Assembly: GCA_019686135.1 (NCBI GenBank)
Contig: JADGHL010000001.1
Span: 80,334 to 144,333 of the forward strand
DNA from: Myxococcaceae bacterium
GTDB lineage: Bacteria; Myxococcota; Myxococcia; Myxococcales; Myxococcaceae
Length of the DNA: 64,000 bases
Direction: 5' to 3'
Shown one piece after another: positions 1-8,640 of this stretch. The notes beneath the pieces are model-generated. The model was given only the letters and a program-made list of their open reading frames with translations, did not search any database and had not been told where the DNA came from. The position numbers and the translations under genes are program-made. Positions within the stretch are counted from its first letter, which is position 1. Each line of letters opens with the position of its first letter.

Positions 1-582
1 ACTCCCAAAGACGAGATCGACGGCCTGGTGATGGCGCCCGAGAAGGCGTCGGTGAAGGTGGCGCCGCCCGCCGACGGCCCGGTCAACCTCGGCGAGGAGC
101 TCGCCGAGGATCTGGCCCAGGTGAAGGTGCCCCCCGGCGGGATGGATCCCCAGGTCCGGGACGCGCTCGACAAGCTCCGCGAGGGGACGCGCGATCTGTC
201 GCCCAAGGATCGCTACGACCTGGGCGTGGCCTACATGAGCATGGGCCTCGTCGACGACGCGGTCCGCGAGATCGCCGCGGCGAAGGAGGACGAGGCGGGC
301 GCCAGTGCCCCCCCGAAGCCTGCGCGCTCCACCGCGAAGAAGGTCGGGGCGAAGAAGAAGGGCCCGGCGAAGAAGGCCGCCCCGAAGAAGACTTCTGCGA
401 AGAAGGCCGGGACGAAGAAGACCGGTGCGAAGCGCTCCGCGTCCTCGAAGGCGAAGGCGTCGAAGGGTTCGCGCGCGAAGAAGGGCGGGGCGCAGAAGGC
501 ATCCGGCGCACGCGCCGCGGCGCGGCGGACGACGAAGTCCACGAAGCCGGCGAAGAAGGCCTCGCGCGGCAGGCGGAAGTAG
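1..582 (+). CDS. Protein with TPR-like segment and histone H1-like basic tail (5' partial)
   Basis: The reading frame is open from the first base, so the N-terminus lies outside the window. The visible part has an acidic stretch and then one TPR-like helical segment (around GVAYMSMGLVDDAVREI), the type seen at the end of myxobacterial tetratricopeptide proteins. The last 80 or so residues are almost only Lys, Ala, Ser, Gly, Pro and Arg, in AKK- and PKK-type repeats like eukaryotic histone H1 tails. Such tails bind nucleic acid or other polyanions in bacterial proteins; that role here is inference. nadC starts 3 nt after the stop, so the two are probably co-transcribed. The function of the whole protein cannot be told from this fragment. 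Confidence 0.75.
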   Translation, partial: TPKDEIDGLVMAPEKASVKVAPPADGPVNLGEELAEDLAQVKVPPGGMDPQVRDALDKLREGTRDLSPKDRYDLGVAYMSMGLVDDAVREIAAAKEDEAGASAPPKPARSTAKKVGAKKKGPAKKAAPKKTSAKKAGTKKTGAKRSASSKAKASKGSRAKKGGAQKASGARAAARRTTKSTKPAKKASRGRRK

Positions 583-585
583 CGG

Positions 586-1434
<849 letters not shown>

Positions 1435-1549
1435 GGTCCGGGCCGCTCCCGGAGCCTCCTTCCGCCGGTCGCCTGCTCCGTGTGCCTCCTGCTTCCTCCT
1501 CGCCCTGCCGGGATACGGCGGCGCCTCCATCCTATGGGGAGGAGGTCGC

Positions 1550-4030
1550 ATGGAGCTCAATCTCGATCCCTTCGACGTCCTCGTCTTCGAGGTGGATCGG
1601 CACCCGCTGGCGCTCAGGAAGATCAGCGGTCCGTTGGTCGGCCACCTCGGGCTGAAGGCGTTGGGGGGCGAGTTTCTGTCCGAAGAGGTGCTCGCCGAGA
1701 CGCTGAGCGCCGTCGCGGCCGACGGGCTGCCGCGATCGGTCCATCACCAGACGGTGGGGGCCGACGGAGCGCCGATCTGGCTCTTCACCCAGGTGGTCGC
1801 CCGCAACGACCAGGTCCTCGTGGGATTGAGCATCGCGGTCGAGCGGCCGGACCGGGGCCTTGCCGCTCGCGGCCTCAAGGTCGACCCCTGCTTCGCCGAG
1901 CGCGTCCTCGACGGGATCCCCGACGCGGTCGTGGCCCAGGACGTGGAGGGGAAGATCGTCTACGCCAGCGAGCCCGCGGCGCGGCTTCTGGGCTTCCGGA
2001 GCGCCCGCGAGCTCACCTCGAAGGACCTGGGCCGCCTGGCCGGCCGCTACGAGCTCTTCGACGAAGCGGGGCAGCCCATCGCGCCGGAGCAGACGCCTGC
2101 CCGCCAGGCGTTGCGCGGGCTCACCGTGCCGCCCATGCGGGTCCGCTGGCGGGTCCGCGACCGCCTCGGCGAGTTCCGGTGGGCGACGATCCGCGCCACG
2201 CCGGTGTTCGGCCACGACGGACGCGTGGCGGGCGTGGTGAGCATCTGGAAGGACATCACCGAACAGAAGCTGCGCGAGGAGTCTTTCGACTTCCAGCGCG
2301 TGCTGCTCGAAGCGCAGAGTGAGGCCTCTCCGGATGGCGTGTTGATCGTCGGGCAGGACGGCCAGGTGCTCTCGCACAACCGCCGCTTCCGGGAGATCTG
2401 GGGGCTGACCCGGGAGGAAGTGGACCACAGCCGCGATGAAACGCTCATCAACCGCGTGCTGTCGCAGCTCAAGGACCCGGAGGGCTTCGTGGCGCGGGTG
2501 CGCGCGCTCTATCAGGGAGCCGAGCCCGCGGCGACCGACGAGATCGGCTTCAAGGATGGGCGGATCATCGAGCGGTACTCCACGCAGCTCGTCCCCGATC
2601 AAGGCAAGCAGCCCTACGGGCGGATCTGGTTCTTCCGCGACGTGACCCAGATGCGCCGCGCCGAGGAGCGCGAGCGCATCCTCGAGGTGGAGCGCGCCAC
2701 CCGCGCCACCGCCGAACGCGCGCAGCGCAGCGCAGCCTTCCTCGCCGAGGCCAGCCGCCTTCTGGCCGGTTCGCTGGAGCTGTCGCCCCTGATGGCCGCG
2801 CTCGCGGAGGCGATGGCGGCACACTTCTACGCCTGGGTGGTGATCGACGTCGTGACCACCGACGACCGCGTCCGGCGCGCGGCCGCGGCGCCTGCCGGGG
2901 GCCCACCGGAGGTGGTGCGCGCGCTCGAACGCCAACCGCCCAAGTCCGGCGCGCAGCTTCTGGGCGGACGCTTCGTTCAGAACGAGCCGGAGATCGTCCT
3001 GGGCGTCGCCGGCTTGCTGGACGATCCCGTTCGGCGCCTCCCGTGGCTGGTCGCCCCTTCGGGCGTGGACGATCCCGATCTGCGGCACCTTCACCTGTCC
3101 GGCTATCTCTCGCTGCCCATCCCCGTGCATGGGAAGGTCTGCGGGGCGCTCACCGTCGGCTTCGAGCGCCCGGGCGCGCTGGAGGGGAGCCATCTGCGCG
3201 AGCTCGGCCAGAGCATCGCCGAGCGCCTCGGGATGGCGGTGGAGAACTCGCAGCTCTACGACCGGGTCCGCGAGGCGCTGCGCGTGCGCGACGAGTTTCT
3301 CACCATCGCCTCCCACGAGCTGCGCACGCCCGTGGCCACGCTCCAGCTCCTGGCGCAGGGGCTGTTGCGCGCCGCCGAGCGCCCGGGCGGAGAGGGCCTG
3401 GAGCGGCTGTTGCCCAGGCTCAAGAGCATCGAACGGCAGTGCCGCCGGCTGGGCGTGCTGGTCGGGCGGCTTCTCGACGTCTCACGGATGTCGGGCGGGC
3501 CGCTGCAGCTCCAGCGGGAACCGATGGATCTGGCCGACGTCACCCGCGAGGTGACCGACGCCTTTCACGACGAGCTCGCCGCTGCCGGCTGCGTGGTGAC
3601 GCTGCAGGCCGATCGCGCGGTGGAGGGACGGTGGGATCGCGCCCGGGTGGAGGAGGTGCTCTCGGCCATCCTCTCCAACGCGGCGCTCTATGGGCGGGGC
3701 AAGCCGGTGGAGATCCGCGTGGGCCAGCGAGGGACGCGCGCTTTCGTGGAGGTGGCCGATCACGGCATCGGCGTACCGCCCGACGCGGTGGAGCGCATCT
3801 TCCACCGCTTCGAGCGCGCCGCGGATCCGATCGCCTACACCGGGTTCGGGCTGGGCCTGTTCGTCGCCCGCAAGCTCACCGACGCGATGGGCGGGACGAT
3901 CGACGTCGAGCCCACGGCCGGTGGCGGGAGCACCTTCCGGATCGAGCTGCCGACCGACGCGGCGGAGGAAACGCGCGCCGCGCCGGTGTCGCAGGCGGCC
4001 ACGGGATCCGATCAGCCGACCCCTCCCTGA
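1550..4030 (+). CDS. PAS/GAF sensor histidine kinase
   Basis: Predicted cytoplasmic sensor kinase of 826 residues with no membrane segment or signal peptide. After a divergent N-terminal region come two PAS domains (about 105-225 and 250-365), a GAF-like sensor domain (about 390-570), a HisKA domain with the phospho-acceptor His589 in ASHELRTPV, and a HATPase domain whose G2 box GFGLG lies at 765-769. An unusually strong ribosome site (GGGGAGGAGG) precedes the ATG. No receiver domain is fused and no response-regulator gene is adjacent, so this is an orphan kinase, common in myxobacteria. The ligand is unknown. The gene ends 3 nt before the convergent phosphatase gene. Confidence 0.9.
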   Translation: MELNLDPFDVLVFEVDRHPLALRKISGPLVGHLGLKALGGEFLSEEVLAETLSAVAADGLPRSVHHQTVGADGAPIWLFTQVVARNDQVLVGLSIAVERPDRGLAARGLKVDPCFAERVLDGIPDAVVAQDVEGKIVYASEPAARLLGFRSARELTSKDLGRLAGRYELFDEAGQPIAPEQTPARQALRGLTVPPMRVRWRVRDRLGEFRWATIRATPVFGHDGRVAGVVSIWKDITEQKLREESFDFQRVLLEAQSEASPDGVLIVGQDGQVLSHNRRFREIWGLTREEVDHSRDETLINRVLSQLKDPEGFVARVRALYQGAEPAATDEIGFKDGRIIERYSTQLVPDQGKQPYGRIWFFRDVTQMRRAEERERILEVERATRATAERAQRSAAFLAEASRLLAGSLELSPLMAALAEAMAAHFYAWVVIDVVTTDDRVRRAAAAPAGGPPEVVRALERQPPKSGAQLLGGRFVQNEPEIVLGVAGLLDDPVRRLPWLVAPSGVDDPDLRHLHLSGYLSLPIPVHGKVCGALTVGFERPGALEGSHLRELGQSIAERLGMAVENSQLYDRVREALRVRDEFLTIASHELRTPVATLQLLAQGLLRAAERPGGEGLERLLPRLKSIERQCRRLGVLVGRLLDVSRMSGGPLQLQREPMDLADVTREVTDAFHDELAAAGCVVTLQADRAVEGRWDRARVEEVLSAILSNAALYGRGKPVEIRVGQRGTRAFVEVADHGIGVPPDAVERIFHRFERAADPIAYTGFGLGLFVARKLTDAMGGTIDVEPTAGGGSTFRIELPTDAAEETRAAPVSQAATGSDQPTPP

Positions 4031-4033
4031 ACC

Positions 4034-5662
4034 TCACTTTGCGCCGTTCATCGCCTCGGCGCGTGGCACGCCTTCGGACATCGCCGGCGGCGCCAGCTCC
4101 ATCAGCGCCGCCACGGTGGGGGCGATGTCGGTGGCATGGATCTCCTGCTGGTACAGCCCCGGCCGGACGTTGCGGCCATAGAGCACCAGCGGGACGAGGG
4201 CGTCGTACGCGTACGGCGTGCCGTGGGAGGTCCCGGTTGGGTGGTCGGAGACGACGTGGTACTCGCGGGCGATCATCAGCACGTCCCCCGAGCGTCTGGG
4301 GAAGTACCCGCGCTGCAGCGCCGGGAGATACCCGCGCAATCCGTCCGCCTGGTAAAGGTCGTCCCGCGCCACGGCAAACGCGATGTCCGGCTGGGCCGCC
4401 AGCCACTGCGCCGCCGCCCGCCGCACCGCCGCGCCGTCCAGCTTCTTCTCGGCGATCGCCGGATCGTCGAGGTACACGTCCACCTCTTCGATCCCCACGC
4501 ACAGCGCGCTGCCGAACCGCTTCTTCAGCTCCTCGTTGAGCCCAGCCTGCAGCCTGGCCGGGCTCACCCGCGCCGCGGGGAGTCCCGCAGCGAGCCACTC
4601 CTCGGGCAGGGCCGCGCCGCCGTGATCCGCGGTGATCGCCACGAGCACGTTGCCTTTGCCGGCCGCCTTCTCCGCCGCGGCGATGAGCTCGCCCACGTTC
4701 CGGTCCAGCCGCGCCAGCGCATCCTGCACCTCCCACGAGTAGGGGCCGTAGAGGTGGTAGATGCGGTCGATCGGGCTGAAGCTCACCGCGAGCAGATCGG
4801 GAACGTCGTCCTTGCCCAGACCTTCGCCGTCGATCGCCGCCTTCGCCATTTGCACCAACAGGTCGTCCATCAGTGGCGTCGAGGCGAGCGCGGCGTAGAA
4901 CTGCCGCCCCGGCGCGGAGAGCCCGCCGGTCACGGAGTGGGGGAACGTCCGCCCCAGAGCGTAGAGGTCCGTCTCCCAGGACCGGTCGTCCTCGCCGGCC
5001 AAGGCCTTCGTCGGCAACAGCGGCGTCCACTGCTTGGCGAACAGCGCGTCCGCTGGCCGCTTCTCGTTGAGGGCCTTCACCCAGGCGGGGAACTCCTTCG
5101 CGTACCAGGTGCCGGTGACGAACTGGCCGGTCTCTTCGTCGAACCACCACGCCGTCCCCAGTCGCCCGGCCAGGGCGATCGACGCGCGCGCCTTGCCGCT
5201 GATGGAGATCGCCTTGCCGTGCGCGTACGTGGACAGCCGCAGCCGGTCCGCGAGCGTCTCCGCCTCGAGGTTCGCCGGCGAGGAGTCGTTGAGCCCGGCC
5301 GGCGCGCCGAGCGGCGGATGATCGGGGTCGTAGAAGATCGCCTCCGCCTTGCCCGTGCCGCGGTTGATGATGTGGTTGGAGACCACTCCGTGCCGCCACG
5401 GGCTGGCGCCGGTGGCCAGCGTGGCGTGGCCGGCCGCGGTCACCGTCTCCGCATAGGGGTAGCGGACGTGCGGAAAGTACGCGCCCTGAGAGATCGCCTG
5501 CGCCAGCCCGCTCTTGAAGTTGGGGCGGGCGCGCTGGAACACGTCCGTGCCACCCGAGTCGATGGTGATGACGAGCGTCAGCCGGGGCGCCTTCGCCCAC
5601 GATGCGGCGGGCGCGGACGCCACGGCGAGCGCGGCACAGAGGGCCAGCAAGGAGCGCGACAT
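4034..5662 (-). CDS. PafA-like alkaline phosphatase / nucleotide pyrophosphatase superfamily protein
   Basis: Exported phosphomonoesterase or phosphodiesterase of 542 residues in the alkaline-phosphatase superfamily. The ATG at 5662 gives a clean Sec signal peptide (MSRSLLALCAALAVASAPAA); longer upstream starts would bury it. The mature protein begins with a metal-site strand (LVITIDSGGTD). The Thr nucleophile lies in the TAAGHATLATG motif, as in PafA and related family I phosphodiesterases. A second metal motif, ITADHGG, comes late in the protein, together with a C-terminal histidine segment. It is transcribed divergently from the thioesterase gene across about 100 bp. Its likely role is phosphate scavenging in the periplasm; the exact substrate is not determined by sequence. 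Confidence 0.85.
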   Translation of the reverse strand: MSRSLLALCAALAVASAPAASWAKAPRLTLVITIDSGGTDVFQRARPNFKSGLAQAISQGAYFPHVRYPYAETVTAAGHATLATGASPWRHGVVSNHIINRGTGKAEAIFYDPDHPPLGAPAGLNDSSPANLEAETLADRLRLSTYAHGKAISISGKARASIALAGRLGTAWWFDEETGQFVTGTWYAKEFPAWVKALNEKRPADALFAKQWTPLLPTKALAGEDDRSWETDLYALGRTFPHSVTGGLSAPGRQFYAALASTPLMDDLLVQMAKAAIDGEGLGKDDVPDLLAVSFSPIDRIYHLYGPYSWEVQDALARLDRNVGELIAAAEKAAGKGNVLVAITADHGGAALPEEWLAAGLPAARVSPARLQAGLNEELKKRFGSALCVGIEEVDVYLDDPAIAEKKLDGAAVRRAAAQWLAAQPDIAFAVARDDLYQADGLRGYLPALQRGYFPRRSGDVLMIAREYHVVSDHPTGTSHGTPYAYDALVPLVLYGRNVRPGLYQQEIHATDIAPTVAALMELAPPAMSEGVPRAEAMNGAK

Positions 5663-5760
5663 GCGCGCATCTTCGGAGAGCGCGTGGCCAACGCAACACT
5701 TTCGACCGTCGCCCGGCGCTTGTGGCCCCCGCACCGAGCCTGTACGGTCCCGCGCTCCCG

Positions 5761-6186
5761 ATGGTCGAAGCCAGGCTGCGCGTCATCTACGGCGACACGG
5801 ATCAGATGGGTGTCGTGTACTACGCCAACTACTTCCGGTACTTCGAGTTCGCCCGGAGCGAGTACTTCCGCGCGAAGGGTGGCAGCTACGCTACCCTAGA
5901 GAAGGAGGGGAGCTTTCTGCCGGTGGTGGAAGCGTCCTGCACGTACAAGGCGCCGGCGAAGTACGACGACGTCCTGTTGATCCGCACCGAGGTCAGCGAG
6001 CTCAAGCGGGCCTCGCTCGCGTTCTCGTATGAGATCCGCCGCGAGGGCGACGGGCAGCTGTTGTGCACCGGGCGGACCATCCACGCCTGCGTGGGGAAGG
6101 ATGGACGGCCCATGCGGCTTCCGGAGGCGGTCACCCGCCTCTTCAACTCTGAGCCGGGGCAGAATCCTCGCAAGAAGGACACCTGA
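5761..6186 (+). CDS. YbgC/FadM-type acyl-CoA thioesterase
   Basis: Small hotdog-fold thioesterase of 141 residues, the normal size for the 4-hydroxybenzoyl-CoA/YbgC family. The signature YGDTDQMGVVYYANYFRYFE lies at residues 10-29; the Asp of TDQMG (Asp14) is the expected catalytic residue. The ATG at 5761 is chosen because the family begins a few residues before this signature; the frame is open further upstream but encodes only Arg-rich sequence there. glpX begins 1 nt after the stop. In many proteobacteria YbgC-like enzymes sit with tol-pal genes, but no tol genes are here. Substrate (short-chain or phospholipid-related acyl-CoA) is uncertain. Confidence 0.88.
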   Translation: MVEARLRVIYGDTDQMGVVYYANYFRYFEFARSEYFRAKGGSYATLEKEGSFLPVVEASCTYKAPAKYDDVLLIRTEVSELKRASLAFSYEIRREGDGQLLCTGRTIHACVGKDGRPMRLPEAVTRLFNSEPGQNPRKKDT

Positions 6187-6187
6187 C

Positions 6188-7153
6188 ATGGATCGCAACC
6201 TGGCGCTGGAAGTGGTGCGCGTGACCGAACTGGCGGCGATCGCCGCGGCGCGGCTGATGGGCCGTGGCCAGAAGAACGAGGCCGACCAGGCCGCGGTGGA
6301 CGCCATGCGCAAGGGGTTCGACGCGCTGAACGTGCAGGGCACCATCGTGATCGGCGAGGGCGAGCGCGACGAAGCGCCGATGCTCTACATCGGCGAGAAG
6401 ATCGGCCGCTCCGCGGACGGAGATCCGAAGGTGGACATCGCGGTGGATCCGTTGGAGGGCACGAACCTGTGCGCCTACGGCCGGCCGGGATCCATTTCCG
6501 TCATCGCGATGGCCGAGCGCGGCAACCTGCTCAACGCTCCCGACACCTACATGGACAAGCTGGTGGTGGGGCCCAAGGGGAAGGGGGCGATCGATATCAG
6601 CCGCCCGCCGTCGTGGAACCTCCGCAGCATCGCCGACAAGATGAACCGCTACGTGGAGGACCTCACCGTCTGCGTGCTGGATCGTCCGCGGCACGAACAG
6701 CTGATCCGGGAGATCCGCGAGACCGGCGCGCGCGTCCGGTTGATTGAGGACGGCGACGTGGCCGGCGGCGTGGGCACCTGCTTCGAACAGTCCGGCATCG
6801 ACGTGCTGATGGGGATCGGCGGCGCGCCCGAGGGGGTGATCACCGCCGCTGCGATCCGCGCGATGGGCGGCGACATGCAGGCCCGGCTCAAGCCGCGCAA
6901 CGACCAGGAGATCGAACGGGCGAAGAAGATGGGGATCACCGACATCGACCGGATCTACACGGCCGAGGACCTCGCGCGCGGCGAGGTGATGTTCGCGGCC
7001 ACCGGCGTGACCACCGGCGACTTCCTCAAGGGCGTCCGCTTCTTCGGCACGGGCGCGGAGACCTACTCGGTGGTGATGCGGTCCAAGACCGGCACCGTGC
7101 GCTACATCCAGGGCATCCACCGGCTGGACAAGAAGCTGCGCGCCTACTTCTAG
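6188..7153 (+). CDS. glpX: Fructose-1,6-bisphosphatase class II
   Basis: Gluconeogenic enzyme that removes the 1-phosphate of fructose 1,6-bisphosphate; the 321 residues match GlpX. Motifs seen are IGEGERDEAPML (metal ligands), DPLEGTNL (the inositol-phosphatase-like metal site), the IGGAPEG loop near residue 220, and the C-terminal MRSKTGTVRYI segment. The ATG is 1 nt after the thioesterase stop. Some GlpX enzymes also cleave sedoheptulose 1,7-bisphosphate; sequence alone does not decide this. Together with eno about 7.5 kb away it belongs to central carbon metabolism, but there is no glycerol operon here. Confidence 0.95.
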   Translation: MDRNLALEVVRVTELAAIAAARLMGRGQKNEADQAAVDAMRKGFDALNVQGTIVIGEGERDEAPMLYIGEKIGRSADGDPKVDIAVDPLEGTNLCAYGRPGSISVIAMAERGNLLNAPDTYMDKLVVGPKGKGAIDISRPPSWNLRSIADKMNRYVEDLTVCVLDRPRHEQLIREIRETGARVRLIEDGDVAGGVGTCFEQSGIDVLMGIGGAPEGVITAAAIRAMGGDMQARLKPRNDQEIERAKKMGITDIDRIYTAEDLARGEVMFAATGVTTGDFLKGVRFFGTGAETYSVVMRSKTGTVRYIQGIHRLDKKLRAYF

Positions 7154-7176
7154 CGCCGCGGCCCGGAGGAACGCCT

Positions 7177-7617
7177 TTGGCACCGCGGAGGCGAATGACG
7201 GATCCGGGCCCGGCCGGGCGCGTGCGGCACCTGATCGCGCTCGACGCCCAGAACGTGCTGCGGCGCCTGCGCGCGCGGGCGGAGGAGATGGTCTCGCTCT
7301 TCTCCCGCCTGCGCGACCGCACGCCGATGATCGAAACCGCGCGCACCTGGTTCCTCACCATCACCTTCAGCGAGCTTTCGCTGCTGGAGCCCGCGGAGCA
7401 GAAGGCGGTGAACGCGTTCTACGACGCGCTGGACGAGCTGCGCTGGTACCTGCAGTACACCGAGGACATGCCCGGGCAGGTGCAGACGCGCCTCAGCCAA
7501 TTGCTGCGGGCGCTGGAGGAACAGCACCGGGCGCTCACCCTGGCGATCGGCCACCCGGACGCCGAGGGAGCTCGCGTCGTCGACGCCGAGGTGGTGCGCA
7601 AAAAGGCCGCCCGCTGA
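7177..7617 (+). CDS. Hypothetical protein, helical
   Basis: I do not recognise this family. The product of up to 146 residues is predicted to be soluble, mostly helical and charged, with no signal peptide or membrane segment. Central features are LRARAEEMVSLFSRLRD and a YDALDELRWYLQYTEDM helix. A TTG at 7177 is preceded by GGAGGA with 6 nt spacing; an ATG at 7195 has GGAGG only 3 nt away, so the TTG start is preferred. It follows glpX by 23 nt and may be in the same operon. Coding quality (codon-position GC bias, no antisense competitor) supports a real gene. Confidence 0.7.
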   Translation: MAPRRRMTDPGPAGRVRHLIALDAQNVLRRLRARAEEMVSLFSRLRDRTPMIETARTWFLTITFSELSLLEPAEQKAVNAFYDALDELRWYLQYTEDMPGQVQTRLSQLLRALEEQHRALTLAIGHPDAEGARVVDAEVVRKKAAR

Positions 7618-7704
7618 CGCCCGCCTGCTCTGGCGATCCAACCGTTGACCCCGCGACAATGCGGAGGAGAGGAGCCTTGCACGCCGAGCGCGAGGTCACC
7701 CGAC

Positions 7705-8640
7705 ATGCACGAGTTTCCTTTTTCCGGTCCCTGGCGGCGGTCCCACCCCGGGTTTCTGTTCGCCGCGCTGGCCACGATTGCCCTTGGGAGCGGGTGCGCC
7801 ACCCGGGGCGCCATCACCCGCGAGGATTCGATCGTCCGCGCCGTGCAGGCCGACAGCTCTGATTCCGGAGACTCGTCCGATTCCGGCAACTCGTCGCAGT
7901 CGGATTCGGGCAACTCGTCCGACTCCGGCAACTCATCGGACTCGGGCGACTCATCGGACTCGGGCGACTCATCGGACTCGGGTGGGTCGTCGCAGTCCGA
8001 GTCGTCGGCGTCGTCGAACGAGGAGTCCACCGGGAACCTCGGGCCGTCCTCGGCGCAGTCGACCGGCGACACGTTCGAGTCCGACCTCCCCAGCTCGCAC
8101 CAGAGCACCGACCCGTCCCGGCCCACCAGCGAGCAGTCCTCCGAGTCGTCGAAGAACTCCTCGGATTCGACCAACGAGTCGTCGAACGGGAGCTCGAACA
8201 ACTCCCACGTCCAGTCGAACACCAACTTCGCGCCGGTGCTCTCCACGGTGGGGTTGACCACCACCGCTGGAGCCATTGGCCTCATCATCTGGCTGGGAAC
8301 CCGCACGGCCACCCAGGCGGAGGCCCGGGCGGCCCAGGCGTTCCTGCGCGCCAACGAGTTCCAGCTCCAGGAGGACCTCGCGGTCGGCGCGGGGCGGAGC
8401 ATCGAAGACCTCGCGGCGCTCGCCCGCATCCGCCGCGAACACCTGCCGCGCTTCGCCCGCATCCTGCACGCGCACCGCGAGGAGCTGCTCGAGCTGTGCG
8501 ACGCGCGCGCCCTCACCACCGAGCGCGCGGTGAAGGCGCTCCGCCGGATCGGTGAGCTGGCCGCTCTCGACCCGCTGCTCGCCGCAGACGGGCGCGCGGC
8601 CGTGGCGGCCATCGGCGGCGCCGGAGCACGCGCGGAGTGA
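7705..8640 (+). CDS. Ser/Asp-rich lipoprotein with DUF3015-like C-terminal domain
   Basis: Predicted lipoprotein of 311 residues. The start ATG (MHEFPFS) is followed by a hydrophobic segment and a lipobox ending LGSGC, with Cys near residue 32. Next comes a Ser/Asp/Gly/Asn repeat region of hexapeptides of the SSDSGD/SSDSGN type, then a Ser/Asn-rich linker. A hydrophobic segment (TAGAIGLIIWLGT) leads into a folded helical domain beginning AQAFLRANEFQLQEDLA. That last domain resembles DUF3015 proteins, which elsewhere occur beside DUF4105 genes; the match is from memory and moderate. Its stop overlaps the next gene's ATG by 1 nt (TGATG), so the pair is translationally coupled. Confidence 0.75.
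   Translation: MHEFPFSGPWRRSHPGFLFAALATIALGSGCATRGAITREDSIVRAVQADSSDSGDSSDSGNSSQSDSGNSSDSGNSSDSGDSSDSGDSSDSGGSSQSESSASSNEESTGNLGPSSAQSTGDTFESDLPSSHQSTDPSRPTSEQSSESSKNSSDSTNESSNGSSNNSHVQSNTNFAPVLSTVGLTTTAGAIGLIIWLGTRTATQAEARAAQAFLRANEFQLQEDLAVGAGRSIEDLAALARIRREHLPRFARILHAHREELLELCDARALTTERAVKALRRIGELAALDPLLAADGRAAVAAIGGAGARAE
7858..7983 (+). repeat. Ser-Asp hexapeptide-coding tandem repeat
   Basis: About 126 bp of imperfect 18-bp units (variants of tcg/tcc-gac-tcg/tcc-ggc-aac/gac-tcg/tca) coding for SSDSGN/SSDSGD repeats inside the lipoprotein gene. The units differ at third codon positions but keep the protein sequence, which suggests selection for a flexible acidic-serine stalk. Confidence 0.85.
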
